NCBI GenBank assembly: GCA_002408125.1
Contig: DHQO01000013.1
Location: 37,088-101,087, forward strand
Reading direction: 5' to 3'
Origin: Hyphomonadaceae bacterium UBA5336
Lineage (GTDB): Bacteria > Pseudomonadota > Alphaproteobacteria > Caulobacterales > Hyphomonadaceae
Length of the DNA: 64,000 nt
Every line of letters starts with the position of its first letter. Positions within the stretch are counted from its first letter, which is position 1. This document shows, piece after piece, positions 50,503 to 59,496 of this stretch. The notes under the pieces are model-generated. The model saw only the letters and a program-made list of their open reading frames with translations. It was not told where the DNA came from and ran no database searches. Both the position numbers and the translations under genes were made by a program.

Positions 50503-51579
50503 CTAAAGCCAGTCCGGCGCGACGACCTTGCTCTCGCTGCCGGTGATATTCGGCTGGGGATAGCGCTCGACCAGCAGGGCGACGATGCGGTCGGCGACGC
50601 GGTCGGCCTCGCGCAGGGGTTCGAAGCTCCAGCTTTCCAGCGTGCCGTCGAACCAGCGCGCGACACCGCGCCGGATCAGGCTCTCGTGCAGCCGGTCGAA
50701 TTTCGGCGCCCGGCCCTGCAGGCGCGCCATGTGCACCGGCAGGCCGTGATAGGCGGCATCCGACAGCATGTTGGCGCTGTCCTCGGTGACAATGGCGACG
50801 TCTGAGAAATTCAGCCAGGCGAGATAGGGGTTGGGCCCATCTTCCTCGCCGGCCCAGAAGCGCGCGCCAATCTCGTCGGCCAGATGGCGCATGCGGGCGA
50901 TGACCGGGGCGGGCGTGCGGCGCGAGGCGGAAATGCGCAGGCGCCAGCCCTGGCCGGCGAGCAGTTTCAGCTGGCTGGCCAGCGTTTCGGCCGCGCCCAT
51001 GGTGAACTGGTGGGTTTTCGAATCCCCGCCCAGGATGACCATGACTGAACGGCCCGGCTCATCGGCAAGATCGGCAAAGGCAAGGCCGGCCTGCTCCTGG
51101 TCGTCGGGCGAGAAATAGGACGGCGAGCCCACGGTGGGCAGCACATTGGCGCCGCTGACATCGTCATGGGCGGGCGTGACCAGCAGATCAAAATTTGCCG
51201 GATCCATTTTCGGATCGAGGATGTGCACGACAATTGTCCGCCCCTCGCTCCAGCGTTTCACCGCTGCGGAATAGGGCGCTGTGCGCCGGCCTGCGCCGAT
51301 CCAGACGGTTGGCCATGGCGCACTGAGCGCAGCTTTCTGGGAAGCGGGCAGGGCGAGCTGCGGCGCCGGCCAGTGGGCGGCCGGCAGCCAGGTCCAGGGC
51401 GGGCGCGGGGTGAGCGTGAGCGGCGTGTCGCGATGACCGTCCCCGGCGATATGGGCGATCTGCATCCAGCGGCGCGTGGCGCCCAGTGCCGAAGCCACGG
51501 CGCGCACCTGGGCGGCATTGCCGGCCCGGCCGTCTGAGACGGTCCAGACCGAGGGACCAATGCTGCCGTTTTCGGACAT
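50503..51579 (-). CDS. ELM1-like (mitochondrial fission ELM1/DUF1022) family protein
   Basis: A 358-residue protein of a family related to the plant mitochondrial fission factor ELM1 and widespread in Alphaproteobacteria. Typical landmarks: 'VWTVSDGRAGNAAQVRAVAS' at the start, 'HILDPKMDPANFDLLVTP', 'VMVILGGDSKTHQFTMG' and 'VTEDSANMLSDAAYHGLPVH', which read like a GT-B glycosyltransferase fold. The biochemical role is not known. It lies two bases from the end of greA and could share its transcript. Confidence 0.9.
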   Translation of the reverse strand: MSENGSIGPSVWTVSDGRAGNAAQVRAVASALGATRRWMQIAHIAGDGHRDTPLTLTPRPPWTWLPAAHWPAPQLALPASQKAALSAPWPTVWIGAGRRTAPYSAAVKRWSEGRTIVVHILDPKMDPANFDLLVTPAHDDVSGANVLPTVGSPSYFSPDDQEQAGLAFADLADEPGRSVMVILGGDSKTHQFTMGAAETLASQLKLLAGQGWRLRISASRRTPAPVIARMRHLADEIGARFWAGEEDGPNPYLAWLNFSDVAIVTEDSANMLSDAAYHGLPVHMARLQGRAPKFDRLHESLIRRGVARWFDGTLESWSFEPLREADRVADRIVALLVERYPQPNITGSESKVVAPDWL

Positions 51580-51581
51580 CG

Positions 51582-52055
51582 CTATTTGAATTCGACCTTC
51601 GCAATCTCATAGGCTTTTGCGCCGCCCGGTGCGGACACTTCGGCCTCATCGCCTTCTTCCTTGCCGATCAGCGCACGCGCGATCGGAGAGGTGATCGAGA
51701 TCTTGCCGGCTTCGATGCTGGCTTCGTCCTCGCCGACGATCTTGTAAGTCTGCTCGGATTCGGTATCGACATCGATCAGCGTGACCGTGGCACCGAACCG
51801 CACACGCGTTCCGGTGAGCTTGGTCAGGTCGATGACTTCGGCGCGTGCAAGCTTGTCATCAAGCTCGGCAATGCGGCCTTCAATGAAGCTCTGCTTTTCC
51901 TTGGCGGCATGATACTCGGCGTTCTCGGAGAGATCGCCATGCTCGCGCGCCTCGGCGATGGCCTGGATGATGTTTGGCCGTTCCACCGATTTCAGATTTT
52001 TCAATTCAATCACCAAGGCTTCGTGACCCTCGGCGGTCATGGGAATTCTTTCCAT
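51582..52055 (-). CDS. greA: Transcription elongation factor GreA
   Basis: Rescues backtracked RNA polymerase by making it cut the 3' end of the transcript. The 157-residue length is standard. The N-terminal coiled coil includes the acidic tip ('EHGDLSENAEYHAAKEKQ'), and the C-terminus is of FKBP type ('GRVxFGATVTLIDVDTES', 'SITSPIARALIGKEEGDEAE'). It lies downstream of carB on the same strand. Confidence 0.98.
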   Translation of the reverse strand: MERIPMTAEGHEALVIELKNLKSVERPNIIQAIAEAREHGDLSENAEYHAAKEKQSFIEGRIAELDDKLARAEVIDLTKLTGTRVRFGATVTLIDVDTESEQTYKIVGEDEASIEAGKISITSPIARALIGKEEGDEAEVSAPGGAKAYEIAKVEFK

Positions 52056-52127
52056 GGACTTATACTCTATGTTGTCTGGAAGGATGCCAGCGTTCCTGCA
52101 AAAGCACCTGCGGTCAAGTGGTAGTGT

Positions 52128-55100
52128 TCAGGCCGATTGCAAGGCCTGGACCTCCAATTCTCGCGTTCTCAGCGAGTCAATCGCCTGTACTGACGCCACA
52201 GAAGCCGCCAAAGTTGTGAAATACGGAATGCTCCGTACAAGTGCAGTTCTGCGGATGGACTTGCTGTCATTCAGAGACTGGACGCCCTGGGTGGTGTTGA
52301 ACACCAGCTGGATCTCGCCATTGATCATGGCGTCGACGATATGGGGCTGGCCCTCAATCACCTTGTTGACCGGCGTGACGGGGACGCCCTGGGTCTCAAG
52401 GAAAGCCGCCGTGCCGCGCGTGGCGACAATGGAAAAGCCCATCTCCACCAACGTCTTGACCGGCGCCACGATGGGCGCCTTGTCGGCATCCTTGACCGAG
52501 ACGAAGACCTTGCCCCCGCGCGGCAGGCTGACGCCGGCGGCGATCTGGGATTTCAGGAAGGCTGTGCCGAAATTGTCGTCCCAGCCCATGACCTCGCCGG
52601 TCGAGCGCATTTCCGGGCCGAGCACGGGGTCGACATTGGCGAAACGGCCGAAGGGGAAAACGGCCTCCTTCACAGCGGTGCGGCGCGGCGTGGCCTTGGA
52701 CATGTCGAATTCGGTGAGCGGCTTGCCGGCCATCAGCTTGGCAGCGATGCCGGCAATCGGGGCACCGACGGCCTTGGCGACGAAGGGCACGGTGCGCGAG
52801 GCACGTGGGTTTGCTTCCAGGACGTAGATCTCCTCGCCCTTCAGCGCGAACTGGATATTGATCAGGCCGCGCACATTCAGCGCCTTTGCGAGGGCGGCGG
52901 CCTGTTCGGCGAGGCGCACCTGGGTCGCGGCGCTGAGCGTGTAGGGCGGCAGGGCGCAGGCTGAGTCCCCGGAATGGACCCCGGCTTCCTCGATATGCTC
53001 CATGATGCCGGCGACATGGACATTCTGCCCGTCGCACAGGGCGTCCACATCCACTTCCACGGCGTCTTCGAGATAGCGGTCGATGAAGAGCGACTGGTCG
53101 CCGGACACTTTCAGAGCCTTGGCGGCGAAATCATCAAGGTCGTCCGGCGTGCGGGCGATTTCCATGGCCTGGCCGCCGAGCACATAGGAGGGGCGCACCA
53201 TGACCGGGTAGCCGAGGCGGGTGGCGCCCTCATGGGCCTCTTCCAGGCTGCGCGCGGTGGCCGACGGCGCCTGCTGCAGGCCGAGCCGGTCGATCAGTTT
53301 CGCGAACTGCTCGCGATCCTCGGCGAGGTCGATACTGGCCGGCGAGGTGCCGAGAATGGGGATGTTTTCCGCCTGCAGCGTGCTCGCGAGTTTCAGCGGC
53401 GTCTGCCCGCCGAACTGCACGATGACGCCGGCAAGCTCGCCCGCCATCTGTTCGCGCGCGACGATTTCCAGCACATGTTCCTTGGTCAACGGCTCGAAAT
53501 AGAGCCGGTCGGAAGTGTCATAATCGGTCGAGACCGTTTCCGGGTTGCAGTTCACCATGATCGACTCCACGCCGATCTCGTCCATGGCGAAGGCGGCGTG
53601 GCAGCAGCAATAGTCAAACTCGATGCCCTGGCCGATGCGGTTCGGCCCGCCGCCGAGGATGATCGCCTTGGTGCGATCCGAGATCCCGGCCTCGCAGCCG
53701 GGGCGGTCGCTGGCGAGATGTGCCGGCTGGCGGAAGGCGGGCATTTCGTATGTGGAATAGAGATAGGGCGTTGCAGCCTCGAACTCGGCCGCGCAGGTGT
53801 CGATACGCTTGTAGACGGGCCGTACATTGAGGGCATGGCGGGCGGCGCGCACAGCCTCCTCGCTGGTGCCGGTAAGTTTGGCGAGCCGCGCATCGGAAAA
53901 GCCGCGGGCCTTCAGCGCGGTGAGCCCGGCCCTGTCGCCCGGCAGGCCGTCGCGGACAATGCCGGCTTCCACTTCCATCAGCTCGGCAATCTGGCGCAGG
54001 AACCACAGGTCGATGCTGGTGATGCGGTGGACTTCCTCCACGCTCACCCCGTCGCGCAGGGCCTGGGCGACGACACGCAGGCGATCCGGGGTCTGCTTGG
54101 AAAGCTCGCGCATCAGCGCGCCCTGGTCCTCGAAATGGATTTCGTCGAGCCCGGTCAGCCCCGTTTCCAGCGAGCAGAGCGCCTTTTGCAGGCTCTCCTG
54201 GAAGTTCCGGCCGATGGCCATGGCCTCGCCGACCGATTTCATCGCGGTGGTCAGCAGCGGCTCGGCGCCCTTGAACTTCTCGAAGGCAAAGCGGGGGATC
54301 TTGGTGACGACATAATCGAGCGTCGGCTCGAAACTCGCCGGGATGGCGCCGCCGGTAATGTCGTTCTCCAGCTCGTCGAGCGTGTAGCCGACCGCCAGCT
54401 TGGCGGCGATGCGCGCGATGGGAAAGCCGGTCGCCTTGGAGGCGAGCGCGGAGGAGCGCGAGACGCGCGGGTTCATCTCGATGACAACGAGGCGGCCATC
54501 CTTCGGGTTCACCGCGAACTGCACATTCGAGCCGCCCGTCTCTACGCCAATTTCGCGCAAGACGGCAATCGAGGCCGAGCGCATCACCTGGTATTCGCGG
54601 TCGGTCAGGGTGAGGGCAGGGGCAACGGTGATGGAATCGCCGGTATGCACGCCCATCGGGTCGATATTCTCAATGGAGCAGATGATGATGGCATTGTCGG
54701 CGGTGTCGCGCACCACCTCCATCTCATACTCCTTCCAGCCGAGCAGGCTCTCATCGACCAGCACCTGCGCCACCGGAGAAGCGGCGAGCCCGCTCTCGAC
54801 GATGTCGCGATACTCCTCGACATTGTAGGCCACCCCGCCGCCGGTGCCGCCGAGGGTGAAGGCCGGGCGGATGATGGCGGGCAGGCCGACATGATCGAGC
54901 GCGTCCATGGCGCGCGAAAGGCCGGCAATGCGGTCATAGCCGATGACCTTCCCGGCTTCGTTTTTGATCTCGGGGGAGGAGATGATTTCGGCCTTGGGGT
55001 TTTCCAGGCCGATCTTGTCCATCGCCTTGCGGAAGAGCTCGCGGTCCTCGGCCTTGTTGATGGCCTCGGCCCGGGCGCCGATCAGCTCGACCTTGTAGTT

Positions 55101-55427
55101 TTCCAGCACGCCGGCGCGCTCCAGGTCGAGCGCGCAGTTGAGCGCGGTCTGCCCGCCCATGGTGGGCAGCAGGGCGTCGGGGCGTTCCTTGGCGATGATG
55201 CGCGAGACGAAATCCACCGTGATCGGCTCGATATAGGTGGCGTCCGCCAGGCCCGGATCGGTCATGATCGTCGCCGGGTTGGAATTGACCAGGATGACCC
55301 GGTAGCCCTCTTCCTTCAGCGCCTTGATCGCCTGCACGCCGGAATAGTCGAATTCGCAGGCCTGTCCGATGACGATGGGCCCGGCGCCGATAACGAGGAT
55401 GGACTGGATGTCTGTGCGCTTGGGCAA
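52128..55427 (-). CDS. carB: Carbamoyl-phosphate synthase large subunit
   Basis: Makes carbamoyl phosphate from bicarbonate, ATP and glutamine-derived ammonia with CarA. The 1099-residue protein holds two ATP-grasp halves (N-terminal 'SILVIGAGPIVIGQACEFDY', second half starting near residue 560 with 'IILGGGPNRIGQGIEFDYCC'), the oligomerisation region and a C-terminal MGS-like allosteric domain ('VNKVIEGQPHIVDAMINGEI'). The start is a TTG at 55427 with AGGAG six bases upstream; no ATG gives a proper start, and the longer frame is not coding. carA is about 4 kb away. Confidence 0.97.
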   Translation of the reverse strand: MPKRTDIQSILVIGAGPIVIGQACEFDYSGVQAIKALKEEGYRVILVNSNPATIMTDPGLADATYIEPITVDFVSRIIAKERPDALLPTMGGQTALNCALDLERAGVLENYKVELIGARAEAINKAEDRELFRKAMDKIGLENPKAEIISSPEIKNEAGKVIGYDRIAGLSRAMDALDHVGLPAIIRPAFTLGGTGGGVAYNVEEYRDIVESGLAASPVAQVLVDESLLGWKEYEMEVVRDTADNAIIICSIENIDPMGVHTGDSITVAPALTLTDREYQVMRSASIAVLREIGVETGGSNVQFAVNPKDGRLVVIEMNPRVSRSSALASKATGFPIARIAAKLAVGYTLDELENDITGGAIPASFEPTLDYVVTKIPRFAFEKFKGAEPLLTTAMKSVGEAMAIGRNFQESLQKALCSLETGLTGLDEIHFEDQGALMRELSKQTPDRLRVVAQALRDGVSVEEVHRITSIDLWFLRQIAELMEVEAGIVRDGLPGDRAGLTALKARGFSDARLAKLTGTSEEAVRAARHALNVRPVYKRIDTCAAEFEAATPYLYSTYEMPAFRQPAHLASDRPGCEAGISDRTKAIILGGGPNRIGQGIEFDYCCCHAAFAMDEIGVESIMVNCNPETVSTDYDTSDRLYFEPLTKEHVLEIVAREQMAGELAGVIVQFGGQTPLKLASTLQAENIPILGTSPASIDLAEDREQFAKLIDRLGLQQAPSATARSLEEAHEGATRLGYPVMVRPSYVLGGQAMEIARTPDDLDDFAAKALKVSGDQSLFIDRYLEDAVEVDVDALCDGQNVHVAGIMEHIEEAGVHSGDSACALPPYTLSAATQVRLAEQAAALAKALNVRGLINIQFALKGEEIYVLEANPRASRTVPFVAKAVGAPIAGIAAKLMAGKPLTEFDMSKATPRRTAVKEAVFPFGRFANVDPVLGPEMRSTGEVMGWDDNFGTAFLKSQIAAGVSLPRGGKVFVSVKDADKAPIVAPVKTLVEMGFSIVATRGTAAFLETQGVPVTPVNKVIEGQPHIVDAMINGEIQLVFNTTQGVQSLNDSKSIRRTALVRSIPYFTTLAASVASVQAIDSLRTRELEVQALQSA

Positions 55428-55550
55428 GGCTCTCTCCTCGTAGGTGCCGTCTATTGGGCAAACGGGTGGCCTATAGCGGGGAGTCTTGGCAAGGGGCAAG
55501 GGCCGGCTGCGGCTGAATGCAGCTTTACGCCGCGCTATCCGGTCGACCCG

Positions 55551-55583
55551 CAAAAAAGCCCTGCCGGTGGGGGCAGGGCTTTT
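55551..55583 (-). terminator. Bidirectional terminator between CBS gene and carB
   Basis: AAAAGCCCTGCC and GGCAGGGCTTTT perfect arms (about 55554-55565 and 55572-55583) with A and T runs on each side. It separates the CBS gene (upstream) from carB on the minus strand. Confidence 0.85.
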
Positions 55584-55654
55584 CCGCGATGCTATGCCAA
55601 GGGGACATAGGCTTTGCATCGCTGAATGACGCAGGTTCCGAGAGGGTGCTTGCG

Positions 55655-56065
55655 TCAATCCACGATTTCATCCAGCGCTTCGCCAGTCATCTGCGGCGCC
55701 TTGGCCTGGGTCAGGTCACCGAGGGAGACCATGCCCTTCAGGCGTTTGTCGGCATCGACCACCGGAAGGCGGCGCACCTGCATCTCGCCCATGTTTCGGG
55801 CGACGGTGGTGCAGTCATCGTCTTCGCGGCAGTAAAGGACCTTGTCGGACATAAGATCGCCGGCCTTCAGGCGGCTGAGATCAGGCGAGGCGGCCAGGCC
55901 GCGCGTGACGATATCGCGGTCGGTCAGCATGCCGACCAGGCGGTCGCCATCGTCAATCGGGATCGAGCCGTAATCGAGCTTGGCCATCATCTGCGCCGCG
56001 CGCTGCAGCGGCTGGTCCTGCGTGCAGGTGATGCACGGCGATGTCATGACGTCTTTGACTTGCAT
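55655..56065 (-). CDS. CBS-pair domain protein
   Basis: A 136-residue protein made of two CBS domains, the adenosine-nucleotide sensing modules: 'VKDVMTSPCITCTQDQPLQ', 'SIPIDDGDRLVGMLTDRDIV' and, in the second, 'DLMSDKVLYCREDDDCTTVA' and 'RLPVVDADKRLKGMVSLGDL'. No other domain is fused. It may regulate an unknown partner. ATG at 56065 has GAGG upstream; an earlier ATG would add an unrelated tail. Confidence 0.95.
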   Translation of the reverse strand: MQVKDVMTSPCITCTQDQPLQRAAQMMAKLDYGSIPIDDGDRLVGMLTDRDIVTRGLAASPDLSRLKAGDLMSDKVLYCREDDDCTTVARNMGEMQVRRLPVVDADKRLKGMVSLGDLTQAKAPQMTGEALDEIVD

Positions 56066-56145
56066 ACTGGGCCTCACTTCGGTCTGGAGTTGCCCCCCCG
56101 CATGGTAAATGAACGTGCGTCCGGCCAGCATTGTTCCTCACGCGA

Positions 56146-56180
56146 AACAAAAAAACCCCACCGTTTCCGATGGGGTTTCC
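56146..56180 (-). terminator. Rho-independent terminator after the glycine-zipper lipoprotein
   Basis: AAACCCCA and TGGGGTTT arms (56153-56160 and 56171-56178); on the minus strand the A-run becomes a T-tract. Confidence 0.8.
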
Positions 56181-56232
56181 AAGGTCAGAAAGACGGCGCG
56201 AACACGCACCCCCTTTCTCCTTTGTTCACAGC

Positions 56233-56532
56233 CTAGTAGCGGCGATTGCGCTCGGCATAATAGGGGTCGTACGGATCGTCGACGCCGGGCACGTCGCAGT
56301 CAAGAGCCTCATAGCAGCCCTTGGCCGCACCGGCCACGCCACCCACGGCGGCACCGATGGCCGCGCCGTCGCCAGCATCGCCGCTACCGGTATTGTTGCC
56401 GATCACGGCACCGGCAATGGCACCGGCGGCCGCACCATAGGCGGCATTGCGTTCTGTTTGTCCGGTTGAAGTACACGCCGTCGCGAAGAGGGCCGCGGCG
56501 GATACAGCTGAAATCGTCAGCAAGCGGGTCAT
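56233..56532 (-). CDS. Glycine-zipper (17 kDa antigen-like) lipoprotein
   Basis: A 99-residue lipoprotein: lipobox 'AALFATAC' followed by a Gly/Ala-rich membrane zipper ('YGAAAGAIAGAVIGNNTGSG', 'GAAIGAAVGGVAGAAKG'), a Cys pair and a Tyr/Asp-rich C-terminus ('DPYDPYYAERNRRY'). The fold is the surface-antigen/RcsF-like zipper family. ATG at 56532 has AAGGA seven bases upstream. Confidence 0.88.
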   Translation of the reverse strand: MTRLLTISAVSAAALFATACTSTGQTERNAAYGAAAGAIAGAVIGNNTGSGDAGDGAAIGAAVGGVAGAAKGCYEALDCDVPGVDDPYDPYYAERNRRY

Positions 56533-56720
56533 GGAATGTCCTTTCATGGTTGCTGCACTGGAAAAACGTATCGCCTTTGCGAATGTTCCGGTGAGGCTAG
56601 GACTGGCCCTGTGTATGCTGGATGAATGTATCGTTGTTCATGTAATGGGATGGGGAAGTGGCATGATTACTTGGGAGTAATCTGGTTGCTTCCTTTCCCG
56701 GTATGCTGGAGTTGGCACCG

Positions 56721-56815
56721 ATTCACCGCGGCTTGACCCACTGTGCCCAGCTCTCGCCAGGAATGTCCTGGCCACCTCTTCCCGTGATGGACCCCGCGGT
56801 CAAGCCACGGGGACT
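56721..56815. repeat. Interspersed double-hairpin element, copy 2 (inverted)
   Basis: Reverse-complement copy of the element at 22045-22140: CACCGCGGCTTGACC at one end and CCGCGGTCAAGCCACGGGG at the other, with GAGCTGGGCA and TCCATCACGG conserved in between. One hairpin arm is broken here (CCACTGTG in place of CGCGGTG), and an extra TTCCTGG lies in the middle. It sits in the 56533-56835 spacer, which otherwise holds nothing recognisable. Confidence 0.85.
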
Positions 56816-56835
56816 TGCAGGGATTGCGAGGCGCT

Positions 56836-57513
56836 CTAACCCGCTGCCAGCGCCCGGTCGGAGACGAAGGGATTGTCGATCCGCTCCCGCCCGAAAGTGC
56901 TCATCGGGCCATGGCCGGGCACGAAGCGCATCTGATTGCCCAGCGGCCAGAGCTTGGAGGTGATCGAGCCGATCAGCTGGGCATGGTTGCCCCTGGGAAA
57001 ATCGGTGCGCCCGATCGAGCCGCGGAACAGCACGTCGCCGACAAAGGCGAGCGCGCCGGGCTGGGAGTAGATCACCACATGGCCGGGCGTGTGGCCGGGC
57101 GTGTGGACGACGCCAAACATGTTGCCGTCGAGCTCCAGCGTGTCGCCGTCTTCCAGGTAGCGATCCGGAGTGACATTGCGCCCGTCGGCGATGCCATAGC
57201 GCGCGCCCTGGGCCTCGATCTCGTCGAGCAGCCACTGGTCGTCCTTGTGCGGGCCGATGATCGGTGCGCCGGTGCGCTCGCGGATCTCCGCCGCCGCCCC
57301 GGCATGGTCGAGGTGGCCATGGGTCAGCCAGACCTCCTTGATCGTCACGCCGAACTGTTCGGCGGCGGCCATCAGCCGGTCGGCCTCCCCGCCGGGATCG
57401 ACGAAGACGCCCTCCATGGTCGCGGTCGACCAGATCAGGGAGGTGTTCTGCTGCAGGGGCGTCACCGGAATGATCCGGATATCCAGCGGGGGTTGGCGGT
57501 CTGCTTGTGTCAT
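56836..57513 (-). CDS. MBL-fold hydrolase, glyoxalase II-like (YcbL type)
   Basis: A 225-residue metallo-hydrolase. The zinc motif 'LTHGHLDHAGAAAEI', 'HTPGHTPGHVV', the bridging Asp in 'FVGDVLFRGSIGR' and the final His in 'FVPGHGPMSTFG' are all present, and 'DVLFRGSIGRTDFP' is the mark of the short YcbL-type glyoxalase II subfamily. It lacks the C-terminal glutathione-binding domain of full glyoxalase II. The ATG at 57513 is used; the extra upstream frame is not like the family. Confidence 0.92.
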   Translation of the reverse strand: MTQADRQPPLDIRIIPVTPLQQNTSLIWSTATMEGVFVDPGGEADRLMAAAEQFGVTIKEVWLTHGHLDHAGAAAEIRERTGAPIIGPHKDDQWLLDEIEAQGARYGIADGRNVTPDRYLEDGDTLELDGNMFGVVHTPGHTPGHVVIYSQPGALAFVGDVLFRGSIGRTDFPRGNHAQLIGSITSKLWPLGNQMRFVPGHGPMSTFGRERIDNPFVSDRALAAG

Positions 57514-57629
57514 GGCCGTGAAAATGAGGCGGAGTTGCGCAATAGGCAACTGCATGTGCGGTTTTTCGGCTTTCGGATCGTCTTTCCAGAGGTTACCAAT
57601 GCGCTGCATTGGGATGGAGACGGTCAACC

Positions 57630-58568
57630 ATGGGCAATCTGCTGAGATCACGGCTGGGAATCCTGATCGGCGGTCTTGTCCTTCTTGCGCTCTACTGGTT
57701 CTCCAACCAGCAGGAAGTGCCCTTCACCGGCCGCAAGCAGTTCAACACCATGTCGATCGAGGATTCGGTGCGCCTGGGCGCCCAGTCCTATTCCCAGATC
57801 CTGCAGCAGGAGAGCGGTGATGTGCTGTGTTCGCGGGCCGCGCGCAGCTGCGATGCGAATGCGCGCGAACTGGTGCGCACGGTGAACGAGATCGGTCTGC
57901 GCCTGCAGAATGCTGCCGTGGAGCTTGAGCAGGACCTGCTCGCGCAAGGCTACAATTTCGCGCCGGTCGCCGACCAGTTCGACTGGACCTACAATGTCAT
58001 CAACTCCGATACGCCGAACGCATTTTGCCTGCCTGGTGGCTATGTTGCTGTATATACAGGCATTCTTGACATTACCGGCAATTATGACGGCCAGGTGGAT
58101 ATGCGTGACATCGATGATGTGGACAAACTGGCCGTGGTGATGGGCCATGAAATCGGTCATGCGCTCGCCCATCATGGGGCTGAGAGAATGAGTCAGCAGC
58201 AGGTTGTGCAGATGGGCCAGCTCGCGGTCGGGCTGGGCATGGGCGACATGTCGGCCAGCCAGCGCCAGGCCGTGATGCAGGCTTTCGGCATGGCTGCGCA
58301 GGGCGGGATTCTCGCCTTTTCGCGCGAGCATGAGACCGAGGCCGACAAGATCGGGCTCGATCTCCTGGTGCGCGCCTGTTTCGACCCGCGCGAGGCGCCC
58401 GACCTGTGGGAGCGCATGGGCGAGCAGGGGTCGGGCCAGCGTCCGCCGGAATGGATGTCGACGCACCCGGCCTCGGAGACCCGGGCTGAGAATTTCCGCC
58501 GTTGGATGCCTGACGCAATTTCCGAATACAATCGCCGCTGTGGCGGCAGTATCCGGCTGGAGAACTGA
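57630..58568 (+). CDS. M48 family zinc metalloprotease
   Basis: A 312-residue peptidase with an N-terminal membrane helix ('LGILIGGLVLLALYWF') and an HExxH core, 'GHEIGHALAHHGAERM', with the third zinc Glu in 'SREHETEADKIGLDLL'. It matches the single-pass Oma1/LoiP/YcaL-type M48 proteins that work on the periplasmic side; the 'MSTHPASETRAENFRRWMPD' tail is typical. The ATG at 57630 is preferred to the upstream frame. It is divergent from the glyoxalase II-like gene. Confidence 0.94.
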   Translation: MGNLLRSRLGILIGGLVLLALYWFSNQQEVPFTGRKQFNTMSIEDSVRLGAQSYSQILQQESGDVLCSRAARSCDANARELVRTVNEIGLRLQNAAVELEQDLLAQGYNFAPVADQFDWTYNVINSDTPNAFCLPGGYVAVYTGILDITGNYDGQVDMRDIDDVDKLAVVMGHEIGHALAHHGAERMSQQQVVQMGQLAVGLGMGDMSASQRQAVMQAFGMAAQGGILAFSREHETEADKIGLDLLVRACFDPREAPDLWERMGEQGSGQRPPEWMSTHPASETRAENFRRWMPDAISEYNRRCGGSIRLEN

Positions 58569-58678
58569 GCGAAATGTCAGCGCGCACTGCAAGACACCTC
58601 TTCCCGGGCGCGCGGGGCCGGCCTAGGTCATCGCCCGGAATCAATCAGAGCGTCTTGAGGCTCATCACGCATAAAAAA

Positions 58679-58704
58679 GAGCCGGACACGAATGTGCCCG
58701 GCTC
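58679..58704. terminator. Inverted repeat after the M48 gene
   Basis: GAGCCGG (58679-58685) and CCGGCTC (58698-58704), with an A-run to the left and no T-tract to the right. It could end transcription only on the minus strand, where no gene reads into it, so its role is uncertain. Confidence 0.35.
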
Positions 58705-58805
58705 CAGCAGATGGTTGGCGGTCGTCCCCACAACCGCAACCGGCTTTCTCTTCGGCGCTGCGGCAAGCACCGAAAAACGCTCCGCCGGTCCCCCCATCTG
58801 AGTTA

Positions 58806-58824
58806 AACATACTCCCGGTATGTT
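58806..58824. promoter_or_regulatory. Palindromic operator upstream of the TetR gene
   Basis: AACATAC-TCCCG-GTATGTT, perfect 7-bp arms at 58806-58812 and 58818-58824, ending 43 bases before the start codon of the regulator. Arm sequence and spacing match operators of AcrR/TtgR-type TetR proteins, so self-repression is likely. Confidence 0.6.
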
Positions 58825-58867
58825 CATCGCGCAATGAGTTTTTTTCGCACTTAGAAAGGCTTGGCCA

Positions 58868-59488
58868 ATGGCGCGCCGCACAAAGCAGGAAGCTCATCTG
58901 ACGCGCGAATGTCTGCTGGCGGCGGCTGGCGAGCTGTTCGAAAAACAGGGATTCAGCGAGACAACCGTCTCCGATATCGTCTGCCGCGTGGGCACGACCA
59001 AGGGTGCGCTGTTCCATCATTTCGAGAACAAGGAAGCCCTGTTCTGCGAGATCTGGCGCCGCTTGCAGGAGCAGATGGATGAGGATGCGCGCCGGGCGGC
59101 TCTTGAGGACGCAGATCCCGACGACCCTGTCGACATGTTTCTAACCGGCTGTCGTGTGTACCTGGAATGGACCCAGCGGCCGGATTATCAGCGGATTGTC
59201 CTTATCGACGGGCCGGTGGTCCTGAGAAAGATCGAGCACCGGTTGGACCTGGCGCATCTCGGGCGGAATATCTGGGCCGATGGTTTCCAGTTCCTGATCG
59301 ACAATCACATCGTCACCGAGCCCCATGCGGGCGCAGTGGCCGCGCTGATTCAGCATGCCATGAACGGGGCTGGCCTCGCCATTCTGCGCAAGGAGCCGGG
59401 CGTCACAGTGGACAGCGTGATGTCGGCGCTGGAGATCATCCTGCGCAAAGCCAGTCTGCCATTGCCCGAGGACGCGCCCATATCCTAG
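58868..59488 (+). CDS. TetR/AcrR family transcriptional regulator
   Basis: A 206-residue repressor. The N-terminal helix-turn-helix is clear ('FSETTVSDIVCRVGTTKGAL' then 'FHHFENKEALF'), followed by a ligand-binding half with little conservation ('RVYLEWTQRPDYQRIVLIDG'), which carries the pattern of the TetR_C_33-like subfamily. No efflux pump or enzyme is adjacent, so the target is unknown apart from the palindrome in its own promoter. It converges on carA with eight bases between stops. Confidence 0.92.
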   Translation: MARRTKQEAHLTRECLLAAAGELFEKQGFSETTVSDIVCRVGTTKGALFHHFENKEALFCEIWRRLQEQMDEDARRAALEDADPDDPVDMFLTGCRVYLEWTQRPDYQRIVLIDGPVVLRKIEHRLDLAHLGRNIWADGFQFLIDNHIVTEPHAGAVAALIQHAMNGAGLAILRKEPGVTVDSVMSALEIILRKASLPLPEDAPIS

Positions 59489-59496
59489 ATCATGGC

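Noticed and set aside
52974..55610. An 878-residue open frame on the plus strand
   Set aside because: Exact antisense of carB, whose family motifs are unmistakable; composition (His, Arg, Gly, Asp) is that of a shadow.
55428..55658. Longer carB start
   Set aside because: The added residues resemble no CarB protein; the TTG at 55427 has a strong ribosome site and starts the conserved N-terminus.
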